Below are positions 27,975 through 37,626 of a stretch of DNA of 64,000 nt, one piece after another; positions within the stretch are counted from its first letter, which is position 1, and every line of letters begins with the position of its first letter. Under the pieces are notes generated by a model, which saw only the letters and a list, made by a program, of their open reading frames with translations, was not told where the DNA came from and did not search any database. This stretch comes from Chitinophagaceae bacterium (GTDB lineage: Bacteria > Bacteroidota > Bacteroidia > Chitinophagales > Chitinophagaceae): NCBI GenBank assembly GCA_016702745.1, contig JADJDJ010000004.1:310001-374000 (forward strand), written 5' to 3'. A program made the position numbers and the translations under genes.

Positions 27975-28499
27975 TTAAGACCGGATAAGCGGGTTCAGGG
28001 ACTCATAAGTCCGGTGCAGGTGCCCTTCCACCACCTGTTCTCCGATAAAATTCATCCCACATTTTTCCAGCACCCGGATAGAAGCCCCGTTCCCGGTAAG
28101 GGCCCTGCCGACAATCCGGTCGAGTCCAAGATTACTGAACCCATGCTGCAGACTGGCTTTTGCCGCTTCGGTAGCATAGCCTTTTCCCCAGGCTGGTTTC
28201 ATGAACCGGTAGCCCAGGTCCACTTCTGCCAATTCAGGTCTGGTTTTTAATCCGCACCAGCCAATAAAAGAAAGGGTGGGTTTGAGCAGCACGGCCCACC
28301 TTCCATGCTGATATAATGTATACTGAGGCAGGATGGTATTGAGCAGGATTTCTTTAGCGTGATCCAGGTCTCTGACCGGATCAAGGGTATAACGGGTAAT
28401 CTCAGGATCCAGGTTCAATTCATAGATCAATGGGGCATCTGCTGCGGTAAACTCCCGGAAAACCAGCCTTTCTGTTTCCAGTATAACGTGTATGCTCAT
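27975..28499 (-). CDS. GNAT-family N-acetyltransferase (RimJ/RimL type)
   Basis: Acetyl-CoA-dependent acetyltransferase. The 174-residue product from the ATG at 28499 starts MSIHVILETERLVFREFTAA and has the GNAT 3 features FIGWCGLKTRPELAEVDLGY, AWGKGYATEAAKASL (acetyl-CoA pyrophosphate loop) and NGASIRVLEKCGM, as in the ribosomal-protein Ala acetyltransferase subgroup. A longer start at 28526 adds nine residues (MVSKTTRLR) that do not fit the family start. Substrate cannot be told from the sequence. Confidence 0.9.
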   Translation of the reverse strand: MSIHVILETERLVFREFTAADAPLIYELNLDPEITRYTLDPVRDLDHAKEILLNTILPQYTLYQHGRWAVLLKPTLSFIGWCGLKTRPELAEVDLGYRFMKPAWGKGYATEAAKASLQHGFSNLGLDRIVGRALTGNGASIRVLEKCGMNFIGEQVVEGHLHRTYESLNPLIRS

Positions 28500-28596
28500 A
28501 CGAAGTCGAGTAGTTTTACTTACCACAAAGTGGTATTGGCCAGGAATATTAAAACCAGACTTTTGGGTATCTGATTAATTTTTAGATCACTGTGTT

Positions 28597-28731
28597 ATGG
28601 CTTATATCGTTTTCGGCGCATGTGCCGCTCTTTTTATAGGGGTGGTGATTCTGGCAGTAAAGGTTTACAGGGAAAACAGGAAAATGACTCCCCGGTTAAA
28701 AGACGAGGATGAAGAAGATATCTGGTCCTGA
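28597..28731 (+). CDS. Small single-helix membrane protein, 44 residues
   Basis: Not recognised. The ATG at 28597 opens a 44-residue frame: one N-terminal membrane helix (AYIVFGACAALFIGVVILAV), a basic stretch (KVYRENRKMTPRLK) and an acidic end (DEDEEDIWS) before TGA at 28729-28731. The positive-inside pattern gives an N-out, C-in topology. It sits in the 236-bp gap between the acetyltransferase and alaS and ends 4 bp before the convergent alaS stop. The clean topology suggests a real gene, but homologues would have to be checked. Confidence 0.55.
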   Translation: MAYIVFGACAALFIGVVILAVKVYRENRKMTPRLKDEDEEDIWS

Positions 28732-28735
28732 TCAA

Positions 28736-31342
28736 TTATCCCAATAGTTGTTTTACTGCATTAATCACTTCTTGCAGTTTTCCGGGTTCCTGCCCGCCTG
28801 CTGTTGCCAATGTTTTTTGTCCGCCCCCGCCCCCTTTAATCAGCGGTGCTACCTGTTCCTTGATAATTTTACCGGCATCCAGTCCCCTGGCAGCAACCAC
28901 GGTTTCAGAAATACCAATGGCTACATAGGGTTTACCACCCAGGTTTACTGCCAGCACAGCAACATGATCACGCAGATGATTCTTCAGATCAAAACAAAGT
29001 TTCTTGAGGGCATCCGCATTACTCACTTCAACAATATCTCCGATAAAATTGATGCCGTTAATGATTTCATCTTTTTCCAGCAATTCATTCCGGATCCCCA
29101 CCAACTGACGGGCTTCCATGGCTTCCAGGTGTTTTTTCAAACTGGCATTTTCCTCCTGCAAATTCTCAACAGCTTTCTGCAGGTCTTTTGGATTTTTTAA
29201 AGTCTCTTTCAGCAAACTGATCTGACCCAACTGCTGATTGATATAGGCTTCTGCCTGACTGCCACAAACAGCTTCCACCCGGCGAACACCTGCCGCCACG
29301 GCAGATTCACTGGTTAATTTGAATAAGCCCAGTTCACCTGTTGCTCCTACATGGGTTCCCCCGCAAAGTTCAACGGAATAGGCAGTATCCATAATCACCA
29401 CTCTTACCACATCCCCGTATTTCTCGCCAAACAGGGCCATGGCTCCCAGTTTCATTGCCTCCTCTTTGGACATTGATTTAATCACTACCGGAATATTCTC
29501 CCTGATTTTTTCATTGACCAGGGTTTCGATTTGCGCGATTTCCTCATCCGTTACTTTGGCAAAATGAGAAAAGTCGAAGCGTAAATGCGCTTCATTCACC
29601 AAAGATCCCTTTTGTGCCACATGATTACCCAGCACTTTTCGCAGAGCAGCATGGAGCAAATGGGTAGCGGAATGATGCAGTTCTGTTTTTTTCCGGGTGC
29701 CGGCATCTACCCTGGCCATCAGTTCACCACTCAGGTCAGCAGGAATGCTTTCCGTAAAATGGATGATCAGGTCATTGTCTTTTTTGGTATCAACAACAGC
29801 AATTGATTTTTGGTTAAAGGTCAACACACCTCTGTCGCCTACCTGTCCGCCGCTTTCCGCATAAAACGGAGTTTGATCGAGTACCAGTTGGTAAAGTTCC
29901 TTCCCTTTTGCTTTTACTTTCCTGTATTTGACAATGGCCGCTTTCGCTTCCAGTGATTCATAACCCACAAACTTATTGGATCCTTCTTTCAGGATCACCC
30001 AGTCCTCCGCATCCACGGCTGTGGCAGCCCGGCTGCGGTCTTTTTGCTTTTTCATTTCCTCATGAAACCCGGCCTCATCCACTTTCAGTTTATTTTCTGC
30101 AGCAATTAACTGGGTAAGGTCGAATGGGAAACCATAGGTATCATATAATTCAAAAGAATCCTTTCCGGATATCTCGCCTTTTCCTACCAGGTCATCAACT
30201 CTTTTAAGCCCTTTATCCAGGGTACGTAAAAAAGCTTCTTCTTCCTCTTTCACCACTTTGGCAACAAAGTCTGACTGTTGCAGTAATTCCGGAAATACCC
30301 CATCAAATTGTTTGGCCAATACCGGTACCAATTGGGTGAGCAGGGGTTGTTTATAATCCAGATAAGAGAAATAATACCGTACTGCCCTTCTCAGAATTCT
30401 CCTGATCACATATCCCGCTCCGGTATTGGAAGGAAGTTGCCCGTCTGCAATGGTGAATGAAATCGCCCGGATATGATCGGCAATCACGCGAAAAGCGATG
30501 GCTTCCTTTGTATCTGACCCATCATATTTTTTCCCGCTGATTTTTTCCGTAACCAAAATGGTTCCGGTGAAAATATCGGTATCGTAATTGGAGGCTTTAC
30601 CCTGTAATACCCTGACCAGTCTTTCCAGTCCCATTCCCGTATCCACATGGGTGGCAGGAAGCGGCTCCAGGGACCCATCTTTTTTCCGGTTGAACTGGAT
30701 GAATACATTATTCCAGATTTCAATTACCTGCGGATGATCTTGATTCACCAACAGATGACCGGGTGTTACTTTTCTTTCCTCATCCGGACGGCAGTCTACA
30801 TGAATTTCACTGCAGGGGCCACAGGGACCCGTATCTCCCATCTCCCAGAAATTATCTTTCTTATTGCCATACACAATATGGTCTGCCGGTAATAATTCCT
30901 GCCACTTGGCAAGCGCAATGGCGGATGCCGGAAGTCCCTCTTTTGTATCTCCTTCAAAAACCGTGGCATACAAGCGGTCCCTGGGAATTTTATAAATTTC
31001 AGTCAGCAGTTCCCAGCTCCAGGTGATGGCTTCTCTTTTGAAATAATCCCCGAAACTCCAGTTACCCAGCATTTCAAACATGGTATGATGATAAGTATCC
31101 ACACCTACCTCTTCCAGGTCGTTGTGTTTACCGCTAACCCGCAGACATTTCTGGGTATCGGCCACCCGTCCATACGGAGGGAATTTATTCCCGAGGAAAT
31201 AATCCTTAAACTGGTTCATCCCGGCATTGGTGAACATCAGGGTAGGGTCATCTTTGACCACAATGGGGGCCGAAGGCACGATCGTATGACCTTTTTCTTT
31301 AAAAAAGTCCAGAAAAGCCTGTCTTATTTCGTTCGCTGTCAT
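28736..31342 (-). CDS. alaS: Alanyl-tRNA synthetase
   Basis: Class II synthetase that charges tRNA-Ala, with an editing domain. The 868-residue product begins MTANEIRQAFLDFFKEKGHT, has aminoacylation motif 2 (DTYHHTMFEMLGNWSFGDYF), the editing site HSATHLLHAALRKVLGNHV and the metal ligands in CGGTHVGATGELG, and ends with the DHHA1 C-domain (IKGGGGGQKTLATAGGQEPG). An upstream in-frame start at 31372 would add 10 residues but does not match the family start. The frame is intact. The 5' leader to the TACCTTTG box at 31541-31534 would be nearly 190 nt. Confidence 0.97.
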   Translation of the reverse strand: MTANEIRQAFLDFFKEKGHTIVPSAPIVVKDDPTLMFTNAGMNQFKDYFLGNKFPPYGRVADTQKCLRVSGKHNDLEEVGVDTYHHTMFEMLGNWSFGDYFKREAITWSWELLTEIYKIPRDRLYATVFEGDTKEGLPASAIALAKWQELLPADHIVYGNKKDNFWEMGDTGPCGPCSEIHVDCRPDEERKVTPGHLLVNQDHPQVIEIWNNVFIQFNRKKDGSLEPLPATHVDTGMGLERLVRVLQGKASNYDTDIFTGTILVTEKISGKKYDGSDTKEAIAFRVIADHIRAISFTIADGQLPSNTGAGYVIRRILRRAVRYYFSYLDYKQPLLTQLVPVLAKQFDGVFPELLQQSDFVAKVVKEEEEAFLRTLDKGLKRVDDLVGKGEISGKDSFELYDTYGFPFDLTQLIAAENKLKVDEAGFHEEMKKQKDRSRAATAVDAEDWVILKEGSNKFVGYESLEAKAAIVKYRKVKAKGKELYQLVLDQTPFYAESGGQVGDRGVLTFNQKSIAVVDTKKDNDLIIHFTESIPADLSGELMARVDAGTRKKTELHHSATHLLHAALRKVLGNHVAQKGSLVNEAHLRFDFSHFAKVTDEEIAQIETLVNEKIRENIPVVIKSMSKEEAMKLGAMALFGEKYGDVVRVVIMDTAYSVELCGGTHVGATGELGLFKLTSESAVAAGVRRVEAVCGSQAEAYINQQLGQISLLKETLKNPKDLQKAVENLQEENASLKKHLEAMEARQLVGIRNELLEKDEIINGINFIGDIVEVSNADALKKLCFDLKNHLRDHVAVLAVNLGGKPYVAIGISETVVAARGLDAGKIIKEQVAPLIKGGGGGQKTLATAGGQEPGKLQEVINAVKQLLG

Positions 31343-31432
31343 CGTTTTCGGTTTTATTCCTGAGAAAGGCAAGCAGCAGGGGTATCGTGGATATTTACCG
31401 CATTTTTACGTAAGCCCTCAACAGAAACCGGG

Positions 31433-31463
31433 TTGATTTTTGCTATTTATGAGTCTATATTTG
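31433..31463 (+). promoter_or_regulatory. Promoter of the M23 peptidase gene
   Basis: TTG (31433-31435), 20 nt, then TATATTTG (31456-31463): an exact match to the Bacteroidota -33/-7 consensus. It lies about 125 bp before the ATG at 31589 and drives transcription to the right, toward the alaS leader promoter on the other strand. Confidence 0.65.
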
Positions 31464-31533
31464 CCTGCCTGCCTCAGGGCAGTTCAGACCCGGTTCAAAA
31501 AAACAACCCTTACAGGGTCTTTGGCCGGGGACG

Positions 31534-31541
31534 CAAAGGTA
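31534..31541 (-). promoter_or_regulatory. -7 box of a likely alaS promoter
   Basis: On the minus strand TACCTTTG (31541-31534) followed by CGTCC matches the TAnnTTTG box. No clear -33 TTG is seen at the standard distance. Transcription from here would pass leftward over the M23 promoter into alaS. Confidence 0.4.
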
Positions 31542-31588
31542 AATTATTCAGGCCGCATTTAAGAAGCCTGTAACCGGTTAAGGCATCC

Positions 31589-32560
31589 ATGAAGAAGATC
31601 AAGTATTACTATAATACCAATACGCTCCGTTACGAGAAACTGGAAACACCATTGCGGGTAAAGCTGCTGCGTGTATTTGGCTTTGTGGCAGCCGCCCTGG
31701 TTACCGCTGCCCTGATCTCCTACCTGGCATTCCGTTTTGTAGGTTCGCCGCAGGAAAGAATTTTACAGCAACAGAACCGGGCTTTACGGGATAATTACAA
31801 AGAACTTGAAGATACCCTTGAATCCATCCAGCGACAGATGCGGGAACTGGAAAAGCGGGATAATGATGTTTACCGGGCCATTTTTGAAGCTAATCCGATA
31901 CCCGATAGTGCCCGGGCCAGGGAACTGGAAGTAAAACAGGAAATCGCCAAGGTGGAAAAGATCAAAGATTACCAACTCGTTGGTTCTATTACCACAACCA
32001 TCTTCAATCTCAATAGCCGGATAGCTGCCCAACGCAAATCCTATGATGAAGTAGAAGAACTCGTAAAAAATAAAGAAGAACTGCTGGCAAGAACGCCAGC
32101 CATACAACCCGTAAGTAATAAAGACCTGAACCGGATAGCGTCCGGATATGGATACCGGATCGACCCGGTTTATAAAACAACAAAATTCCATGCCGGTCTG
32201 GATTTCTCCGCTCCCCAGGGCACCCCGATCTATGCCACGGCTGATGGCACCGTTTCAACTTCAGGCAACACGGGTAATGGATATGGTAACCATGTTATCA
32301 TTAACCATGGTTATGGATACGAAACATTATATGGACATATGGTGCGGGTGAAATCGAGGGTCGGACAAGCAGTAAAAAGAGGGGAAGTGATCGGATGGGT
32401 AGGTAGTACCGGTAAGTCAACCGGACCACATTGCCATTATGAAGTGCATAAAAACGGAGAAAAGATTGATCCGATCTATTATTTCTATAACGACCTCACA
32501 CCTGAACAATTTGACCAGATCCTGAAAAAAGCGGCCGCCAGCAATCAAAGTCTGGATTAA
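31589..32560 (+). CDS. Membrane-anchored M23 metallopeptidase (divergent from alaS)
   Basis: Peptidoglycan endopeptidase of the LytM/M23 family. The 323-residue protein has a cytoplasmic start, one membrane helix (about residues 28-48), a coiled coil (about residues 55-165, e.g. NRALRDNYKELEDTLESIQR) and the M23 domain near residues 190-305. Zn ligands are visible in HAGLD (HxxxD, near residue 201) and HCHYEV (HxH, near residue 287); both are intact. The arrangement beside alaS and a MerR regulator is a common Bacteroidota neighbourhood. Confidence 0.93.
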   Translation: MKKIKYYYNTNTLRYEKLETPLRVKLLRVFGFVAAALVTAALISYLAFRFVGSPQERILQQQNRALRDNYKELEDTLESIQRQMRELEKRDNDVYRAIFEANPIPDSARARELEVKQEIAKVEKIKDYQLVGSITTTIFNLNSRIAAQRKSYDEVEELVKNKEELLARTPAIQPVSNKDLNRIASGYGYRIDPVYKTTKFHAGLDFSAPQGTPIYATADGTVSTSGNTGNGYGNHVIINHGYGYETLYGHMVRVKSRVGQAVKRGEVIGWVGSTGKSTGPHCHYEVHKNGEKIDPIYYFYNDLTPEQFDQILKKAAASNQSLD

Positions 32561-32651
32561 TAGGTATTATCACAGTTCCCTCCCCTGTCATTTTTCCACA
32601 GCAGCCCCTGGGCTGGCCTATTTGCCGGCTGTCATGTTACCTTTACTTTTT

Positions 32652-33212
32652 ATGGCCAAGTCGCTTACACAAATCACTTTTGACTTTTCTGCAGCAGAAC
32701 CAGCTGCTGAAACGGCTATTCCTGTTCCGGTACCAGTGGCAACAACAGAACCGGTGGTTAATGAACCCGTTGCTGTATTCAGGGTGAAGAAGAAGGAAAG
32801 CCCGGTACAAAAAAACAGTACCGGAAAAAGAGGCCGGAAATCACTGAAAGAAATTGCCCTGAGTGCCGACCTCATCCAGGTTCCTGAAGATGAGATCCTG
32901 TTCAAAAAACAGTATTATGCCATCGGTGAGGTAGCGGGTATGTTTCGTGAAAATCAATCCCTGATCCGTTATTGGGAATCAGAGTTTGATATTCTGGAAC
33001 CGCGGAAAAACAGGAAGGGTGATCGTTTTTTCCGCCCGGTGGATATCAAGAACCTGGTATTGATTTATGACCTGCTCCGCCGGAGAAAATTTACCATTGA
33101 AGGTGCCAAGGATTACCTGAAGAAAAATAAAAAAGCCGAAGAGAAATTTGCGGCCATCCGGTCCTTACAGAAAATCAGGAGTTTCCTGCTGGAATTAAAG
33201 GCGAATCTCTGA
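32652..33212 (+). CDS. MerR-family transcriptional regulator
   Basis: DNA-binding regulator with a winged HTH of the MerR type. From the ATG at 32652 the product is 186 residues: a Pro/Ala/Val-rich N-terminal part of about 60 residues that looks disordered, then the HTH (YYAIGEVAGMFRENQSLIRY, with WESEFDILEPRKNRKGDRFF) and a short helical C-terminus. No Cys-based metal site or obvious effector domain is seen, so the inducer is unknown. The start at 32622 (MPAVMLPLLF) is possible but gives a hydrophobic extension that would be unusual. Located 92 bp after the M23 gene on the same strand. Confidence 0.88.
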   Translation: MAKSLTQITFDFSAAEPAAETAIPVPVPVATTEPVVNEPVAVFRVKKKESPVQKNSTGKRGRKSLKEIALSADLIQVPEDEILFKKQYYAIGEVAGMFRENQSLIRYWESEFDILEPRKNRKGDRFFRPVDIKNLVLIYDLLRRRKFTIEGAKDYLKKNKKAEEKFAAIRSLQKIRSFLLELKANL

Positions 33213-33264
33213 ACCGGATTTGCAACTTTAACTTTCTCTGCCTCATCTATTGCCTGCCTGCTTT

Positions 33265-33272
33265 TACATTTG
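33265..33272 (+). promoter_or_regulatory. -7 box before a thioredoxin-like gene
   Basis: TACATTTG at 33265-33272 matches TAnnTTTG and lies 23 bp before the ATG at 33296. A convincing -33 element is not visible. Confidence 0.4.
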
Positions 33273-33295
33273 TTACACCAAGTGAATGTTCAACC

Positions 33296-33832
33296 ATGAG
33301 AAAAATTGTTCAAAAAATTGCGCCCGTTTTTATCCTTACCCTTCTTGGCTGCCAATTGCTGAATGCCCAAACTCCCACGGATGTGCAGTATCAGACCCTG
33401 ATAGAAAAGCCCAATGAAAAAACACTCAAGGGGATTCTTTCCCGGCAACTCCTGACCAGTGACACTTCCTTCCGATGGTATGCAGATGCACAGAAGATTT
33501 ACACGCCTCCCCCCGCGGCAGTGCAAGCCTTTCAGTTAAAAAAAGATTCAGTGCAGCTATTGGTATTCATGGGTACCTGGTGTGAAGACTCTCATTTTAT
33601 CATTCCCCGCCTGTTTAAACTGACAGATGCAGCTGGTTTTTCCGATGAGCGGATCACCCTGATCGGGGTGGACCGTGATAAAAAAACGATCAGCCATCTC
33701 TGTGATGCGCTGGGAGTCACCAATGTACCCACCATCATTGTAATGAAAAAAGGAAAAGAGATTGGAAGAGTAGTGGAATACGGCAGTTCAGGCTCATTCG
33801 ACAAGGAACTGGGTGAACTATTGATGAAATAG
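33296..33832 (+). CDS. Secreted thioredoxin-fold protein with CxxS motif
   Basis: Thioredoxin-like protein of unknown partner. The 178-residue product has a signal peptide (MRKIVQKIAPVFILTLLGCQ) and a thioredoxin domain whose active site reads WCEDSH (near residues 103-108), so the second Cys of CxxC is replaced by Ser (CEDS). The cis-Pro region NVPTIIVMKKGKEIGRVVEY is present. Such CxxS proteins may act as isomerase-like or binding proteins, not as disulfide donors. The stop is 7 bp from the convergent mscS gene end. Confidence 0.85.
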   Translation: MRKIVQKIAPVFILTLLGCQLLNAQTPTDVQYQTLIEKPNEKTLKGILSRQLLTSDTSFRWYADAQKIYTPPPAAVQAFQLKKDSVQLLVFMGTWCEDSHFIIPRLFKLTDAAGFSDERITLIGVDRDKKTISHLCDALGVTNVPTIIVMKKGKEIGRVVEYGSSGSFDKELGELLMK

Positions 33833-33838
33833 AATTTT

Positions 33839-34926
33839 TTAGTCCCCTTTCATCAAGCGGATATCCGTATTGGCCCCGGCCAGTTCGACTTTCAAATCCT
33901 CCAGCAGGCGCAGGCTTTGCAGATTGACTTCCTGTTTAATCGTATTGAACTCCTGAATGGTGAGCGGAGCCGTATAATAATCCGATAGGATGATAATGGC
34001 CTGTCCGGTAATATCTGCCACATGAACATGGAAAGATTCAATCTCTTTCCGGCTCAGGATCCCCCGGATACCTGATACTGTTTCTTCCAGCCGGGCAGCC
34101 GGTGTTTGTAACCCTAATTCCAGTTTCAGGTCGGCCCGGCGCTGGCTGCGAAGCGAAAGATTATCCAGCACACTGTCCACCATTTGTTTATTGGGTACCG
34201 TTACCAGGGTTTTCTGATCAGTTCGTATCCGGGTACTTCTCAACCCGATCTTTTCGACTGTACCGGTTATGTTCAGCACTTTCACAAGGTCGCCGGTGAT
34301 GAAAGGTTTGTCGAAAAAGATGATAAAAGAAGCAATGAGATTCTCCAGACTTTCCCGCAGGGCAAGGGCAATAGCAGCTCCCACGATGCTCAGTCCGGTT
34401 AATAACCCTCCCACATTCAATCCAAAAGCATAACGGAGCACCATCATGATACCAATGATCACCAGGATCACTTAAAAAAATCTCGGAAGAAAACGATCAG
34501 CTGGTTATCACTCTGGTCTGGCGTGAGGTTGGCCCTTTTCTCGAGGATGAGTGCGATGAAATCAATAATACGGATCAGCAGACTGGTAAAAGAAACAATG
34601 AGGATGATATTACCTGCACAATGAATGATTTCCTTTACTGTATACTTGTAAACATCTACGTTAAATTCCTGCGGGAATTTTAGTTTAAAAAGAGCAACAA
34701 TCGTTACCAGGATGGCCAGGAACCTGCCCAGTGGTTTCACCACCAGACGGATAAAGGATTGCTTGTCTACATCTTTCCAAACCTGGTGCACCAGCCTGTA
34801 AAGTAATCCGGCTAAATAACGGGAGATGAATTTTTTCAGGAACCAAACAAAGAGAATGACCCCGCCGATGATCAGGTAATCCCTTACCATATTTTCATAC
34901 CATATCCTGTTCATGAATTCATTCAT
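33839..34926 (-). CDS. Small-conductance mechanosensitive channel (MscS family, one frameshift)
   Basis: Inner-membrane channel opened by membrane tension. The first piece (34926-34468) has the N-terminal helices (LIIGGVILFVWFLKKFISRY and two more). The second runs through the pore helix (FGLNVGGLLTGLSIVGAAIA, ALALRESLENLIASFIIFFD) and the beta-domain (VEKIGLRSTRIRTDQKTLVT). The frame breaks near T2 34472-34473 where one A is missing on the coding strand (FFK/VILVIIGIMMVL). Corrected length is about 362 residues. MscS signatures are clear. Confidence 0.9.
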
Positions 34927-34973
34927 GCGTCTGCAATTGAAACGTAAAAATATTGAATCTGAAGGAGCTGTCC

Positions 34974-35799
34974 TCAGCGGATGGTATAAATGTAAAGACA
35001 GCTGTTCTGACCTTCACAGTTCTTTTTCAGGGCGTAGACCCGGGTGGAGCTGAAATTAAAAGACTGGCTTTCTTTTACGGCCTCCGGCAGGGACCATTCA
35101 TCGTATAAGGATGATTTGATCTCATAGCGGTAGAGTTTACCGGCCATGGTACCATAAATGTATTTTCCACTGACTTTAAAATTCTGCCATTGCTGGATCA
35201 GGATGGCATTTTTTGGGCCCGAAATAATCAAACACATAGACCCCTCTGGCCGGATCATACAGGTATACATATTTATTTTCATCTGCAATTTTTACAGGAC
35301 TCACTGATTCTGTGAGCAGCAACCTGAAATCCGGTGTTTCCTGCAGGAGTTTTCCATCCTCATCCACTTTTTTCAGTTTGGCTTCCAGTTCATCATAGAC
35401 CCAGATCTTATTATCATATGATTGCCCGATCGCCCGGGCCTGTAATATCCCCTGTTTACGCAGATCCGTTGTATTCACCACATTCAGGAAACGGTCCAGC
35501 ATCACTACGGTTGCAAAATCACGGTAATACAATAATACTTTCAGCGGGTTGGATACATCAATCAGGGTAGCCTGCCCGAATTTGCGAACGTCATTATACA
35601 ATCCTACCGAATCTCCGTTACTGTTATATTTTTTTACCTGGTTCCTGCTGGTCAATACATACATATTATCCAGGTTATCGACAGCAAAATCTATAAAATC
35701 ACCCTGCATTATTTTTAAGAGCCGGAAGCTGGTATCAGTCTGCGCTGACAGCATCAGTGGCCCAAATAAAATAATCAGTATGGATAATTTTTTCTTCAT
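34974..35799 (-). CDS. Secreted hypothetical protein with propeller-like repeats (one frameshift)
   Basis: Unknown function. A signal peptide (MKKKLSILIILFGPLMLSAQ) is followed by about 255 residues of repeated beta-strand text such as DFAVDNLDNMYVLTSRNQVK, ATVVMLDRFLNVVNTTDLRK and DNKIWVYDELEAKLKKVDED, reminiscent of a six-bladed beta-propeller. The break falls at the T6 run 35209-35214 (one base too many); the reading then goes on to the end at 34974 (LYIYTIR). Corrected length about 275 residues. It lies 1 bp from lpxH, whose translation precedes it on the same strand, so the two may be cotranscribed. Confidence 0.75.
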
Positions 35800-35800
35800 A

Positions 35801-36591
35801 TCAACTACGAATGATCTTTTGATCCTGGCCGGTATATGAGCACAAACTGATCTGATCTCCTTCCATTACCGCATAAGTAAAATACCGGATCCAATCCCCC
35901 AGGTTGATATACCTGGAACCAGTCTTTTCTTCAGCAGTTGCGGGGGAAAGACGATAATCAATCGCCAGGTGTCTATGCCCGAAGATGAAAAAATCGATAT
36001 TTTTTTCCTTTAGTTTTTCCCGGCAATAAATAATCAGCCATTCTTTGTCTTCCCCGAGGAATATCTCTTCTTTACCCCCCGTTTGTGCCCGGCTTCTCCG
36101 GCTCATATAATGTGCAATGCCCATGCCAACCACGGGTGGCAAGATACCAAACAGCCATTTACTCACCGGATTGCGGAATACTTTTTTCAGTCTTTTATAC
36201 CCATGATCGCCCGGGCCCAGTCCATCACCATGACCCACCAGTAATACTTTCCCATTTCTTTCAAATTCTTTGGGCTCAAAATAAACCGGGATATTCAGCT
36301 CCAGTTGAAAATAATCCCGCATCCACATGTCATGATTGCCTACAAAAAATGAATGGGAATTCCTGCATCAGACAATTCAGCCAGCTTACCCAACAATCGT
36401 ACTGATCCTTTGGGCACTACTTTTTTGTACTCATACCAGAAATCAAACATATCACCTACCAGGAATAGTTCGGCGGCGTCATTTTTGATTTCATCCAGGA
36501 AGCGCACAATGATCTTTTCCCTTTCGAGGCTGGCTGCATGGTCAGGAGCTCCCAGGTGAAAATCAGAAAGGAAGTAAATTTTTTTTGACAC
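35801..36591 (-). CDS. lpxH: UDP-2,3-diacylglucosamine hydrolase (one frameshift)
   Basis: Metallophosphoesterase that makes lipid X for lipid A. The GTG at 36591 starts MSKKIYFLSDFHLGAPDHAA (Mn ligands in SDFHLG) and GDMFDFWYEY follows. The frame breaks at the A6 run 36344-36349 (one base short); the continuation gives VGNHDMWMRDYF (GNHD motif), VLLVGHGDGLGPGD and FGHRHLAIDY, with the conserved H/D ligands. Corrected length is about 264 residues. In E. coli LpxH is 240 residues. The call is LpxH-like by motif and size. Confidence 0.88.
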
Positions 36592-36593
36592 AG

Positions 36594-37145
36594 TTAGCGG
36601 GTATATAGCTTATAGGAACCTTCCAGGGACGCTTCTCCCTTCTGGTCGCTGATTTTGAAACTCACATGATAGGTATCCGGCCTGGCCGTATTTTCTCCTT
36701 TGAAATAAACGGATAAACCAATGATTTTTGCATCGGCTGCAGAAAGTCCCTCCTCTCCGTATTTGGCGAACATATTCTCTTTTTCCAGAACGGTTTCACC
36801 GCTGCTGTTTGTCACCAGCAGACTGGCATCCAGCCAAACCCTGTCGTTAATTTCTTTCCATCCTTCTTTGATCAGCAGTATCAGCTTTACCCCTTTTTCC
36901 AGATCTACCACATTATCATCATCAATTCGCTCTGCCTGGCCGTCATTCGTAACGAGATAAGCTTTACCCACCCGCATGTTGCGGGTAGTCAGTTCTATCC
37001 CGTTATACAACAACATCTCGTCTTTTACCCTGGGTTTTGTTTTCTCTTCAGCAGTATCGTTGCCAATCTGACAATTAAAAGAACAGGATGACAATATCAG
37101 GGTCAGGCACAGCAATACCAGGGAGGATGAAACCGGCTTCATCAT
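36594..37145 (-). CDS. Hypothetical lipoprotein
   Basis: Unknown function. The 183-residue product has a lipoprotein signal (MMKPVSSSLVLLCLTLILSS, then Cys) with lipobox LSSC. The mature part is acidic and strand-rich (LYNGIELTTRNMRVGKAYLV, WLDASLLVTNSSGETVLEKE) with no recognised domain. It ends 2 bp before the lpxH start codon, so it probably leads an operon with lpxH and the propeller-like gene. Confidence 0.75.
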   Translation of the reverse strand: MMKPVSSSLVLLCLTLILSSCSFNCQIGNDTAEEKTKPRVKDEMLLYNGIELTTRNMRVGKAYLVTNDGQAERIDDDNVVDLEKGVKLILLIKEGWKEINDRVWLDASLLVTNSSGETVLEKENMFAKYGEEGLSAADAKIIGLSVYFKGENTARPDTYHVSFKISDQKGEASLEGSYKLYTR

Positions 37146-37155
37146 ATCGATCAGT

Positions 37156-37581
37156 TTATTTGTGCTGTTTTAAATATTCCAGCATATCGCCTGATTCGAT
37201 CACCCGTTTTCCGCTTACATCAGCATTGTACCAGTAAATCCAGGCTGCCGTGGTTTCCCCACTGATCATAACTTCGGTGACTTCACGGCGATACAAAGGA
37301 ACTTCACCCACTTCAACTGTCACCCCTTCATAATCATCCAGTTGCCCCATGGCCCAGGAGAATTCATTTTCATTGGTGACCCGGTATAATTCCCCAATAA
37401 TAAATGCATCAGCTGTATCCGGGATACCGGCAGGAAAAGCGCCCATATCATAGAGTCTGCCCCTCACACGGGCATCGCCTTCATAAGTAAAGAAGCGGCT
37501 GATATATTCATAAACAGGACTGTGAAATCCTTTACGCAGTGAGCCGTACACAAATATTTTTTTGACAGGATGGTTGTTCAT
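37156..37581 (-). CDS. Gamma-glutamylcyclotransferase-like (AIG2/GGCT) protein
   Basis: GGCT-fold protein, 141 residues. It has the N-terminal VYGSLRKGFHSPVYEY signature, RLYDMGAFPAGIP and the LDDYEG segment typical of the family. Members cleave gamma-glutamyl bonds or bind other gamma-glutamyl compounds. The catalytic Glu is probably the one in DYEG or the preceding GQLDDYE region; activity is not shown. It is 10 bp from the hypothetical lipoprotein on the same strand. Confidence 0.87.
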   Translation of the reverse strand: MNNHPVKKIFVYGSLRKGFHSPVYEYISRFFTYEGDARVRGRLYDMGAFPAGIPDTADAFIIGELYRVTNENEFSWAMGQLDDYEGVTVEVGEVPLYRREVTEVMISGETTAAWIYWYNADVSGKRVIESGDMLEYLKQHK

Positions 37582-37626
37582 ACCCGTAAAGATACAAGAT
37601 GCCCTGAAATGATGAGATGACGGAAA

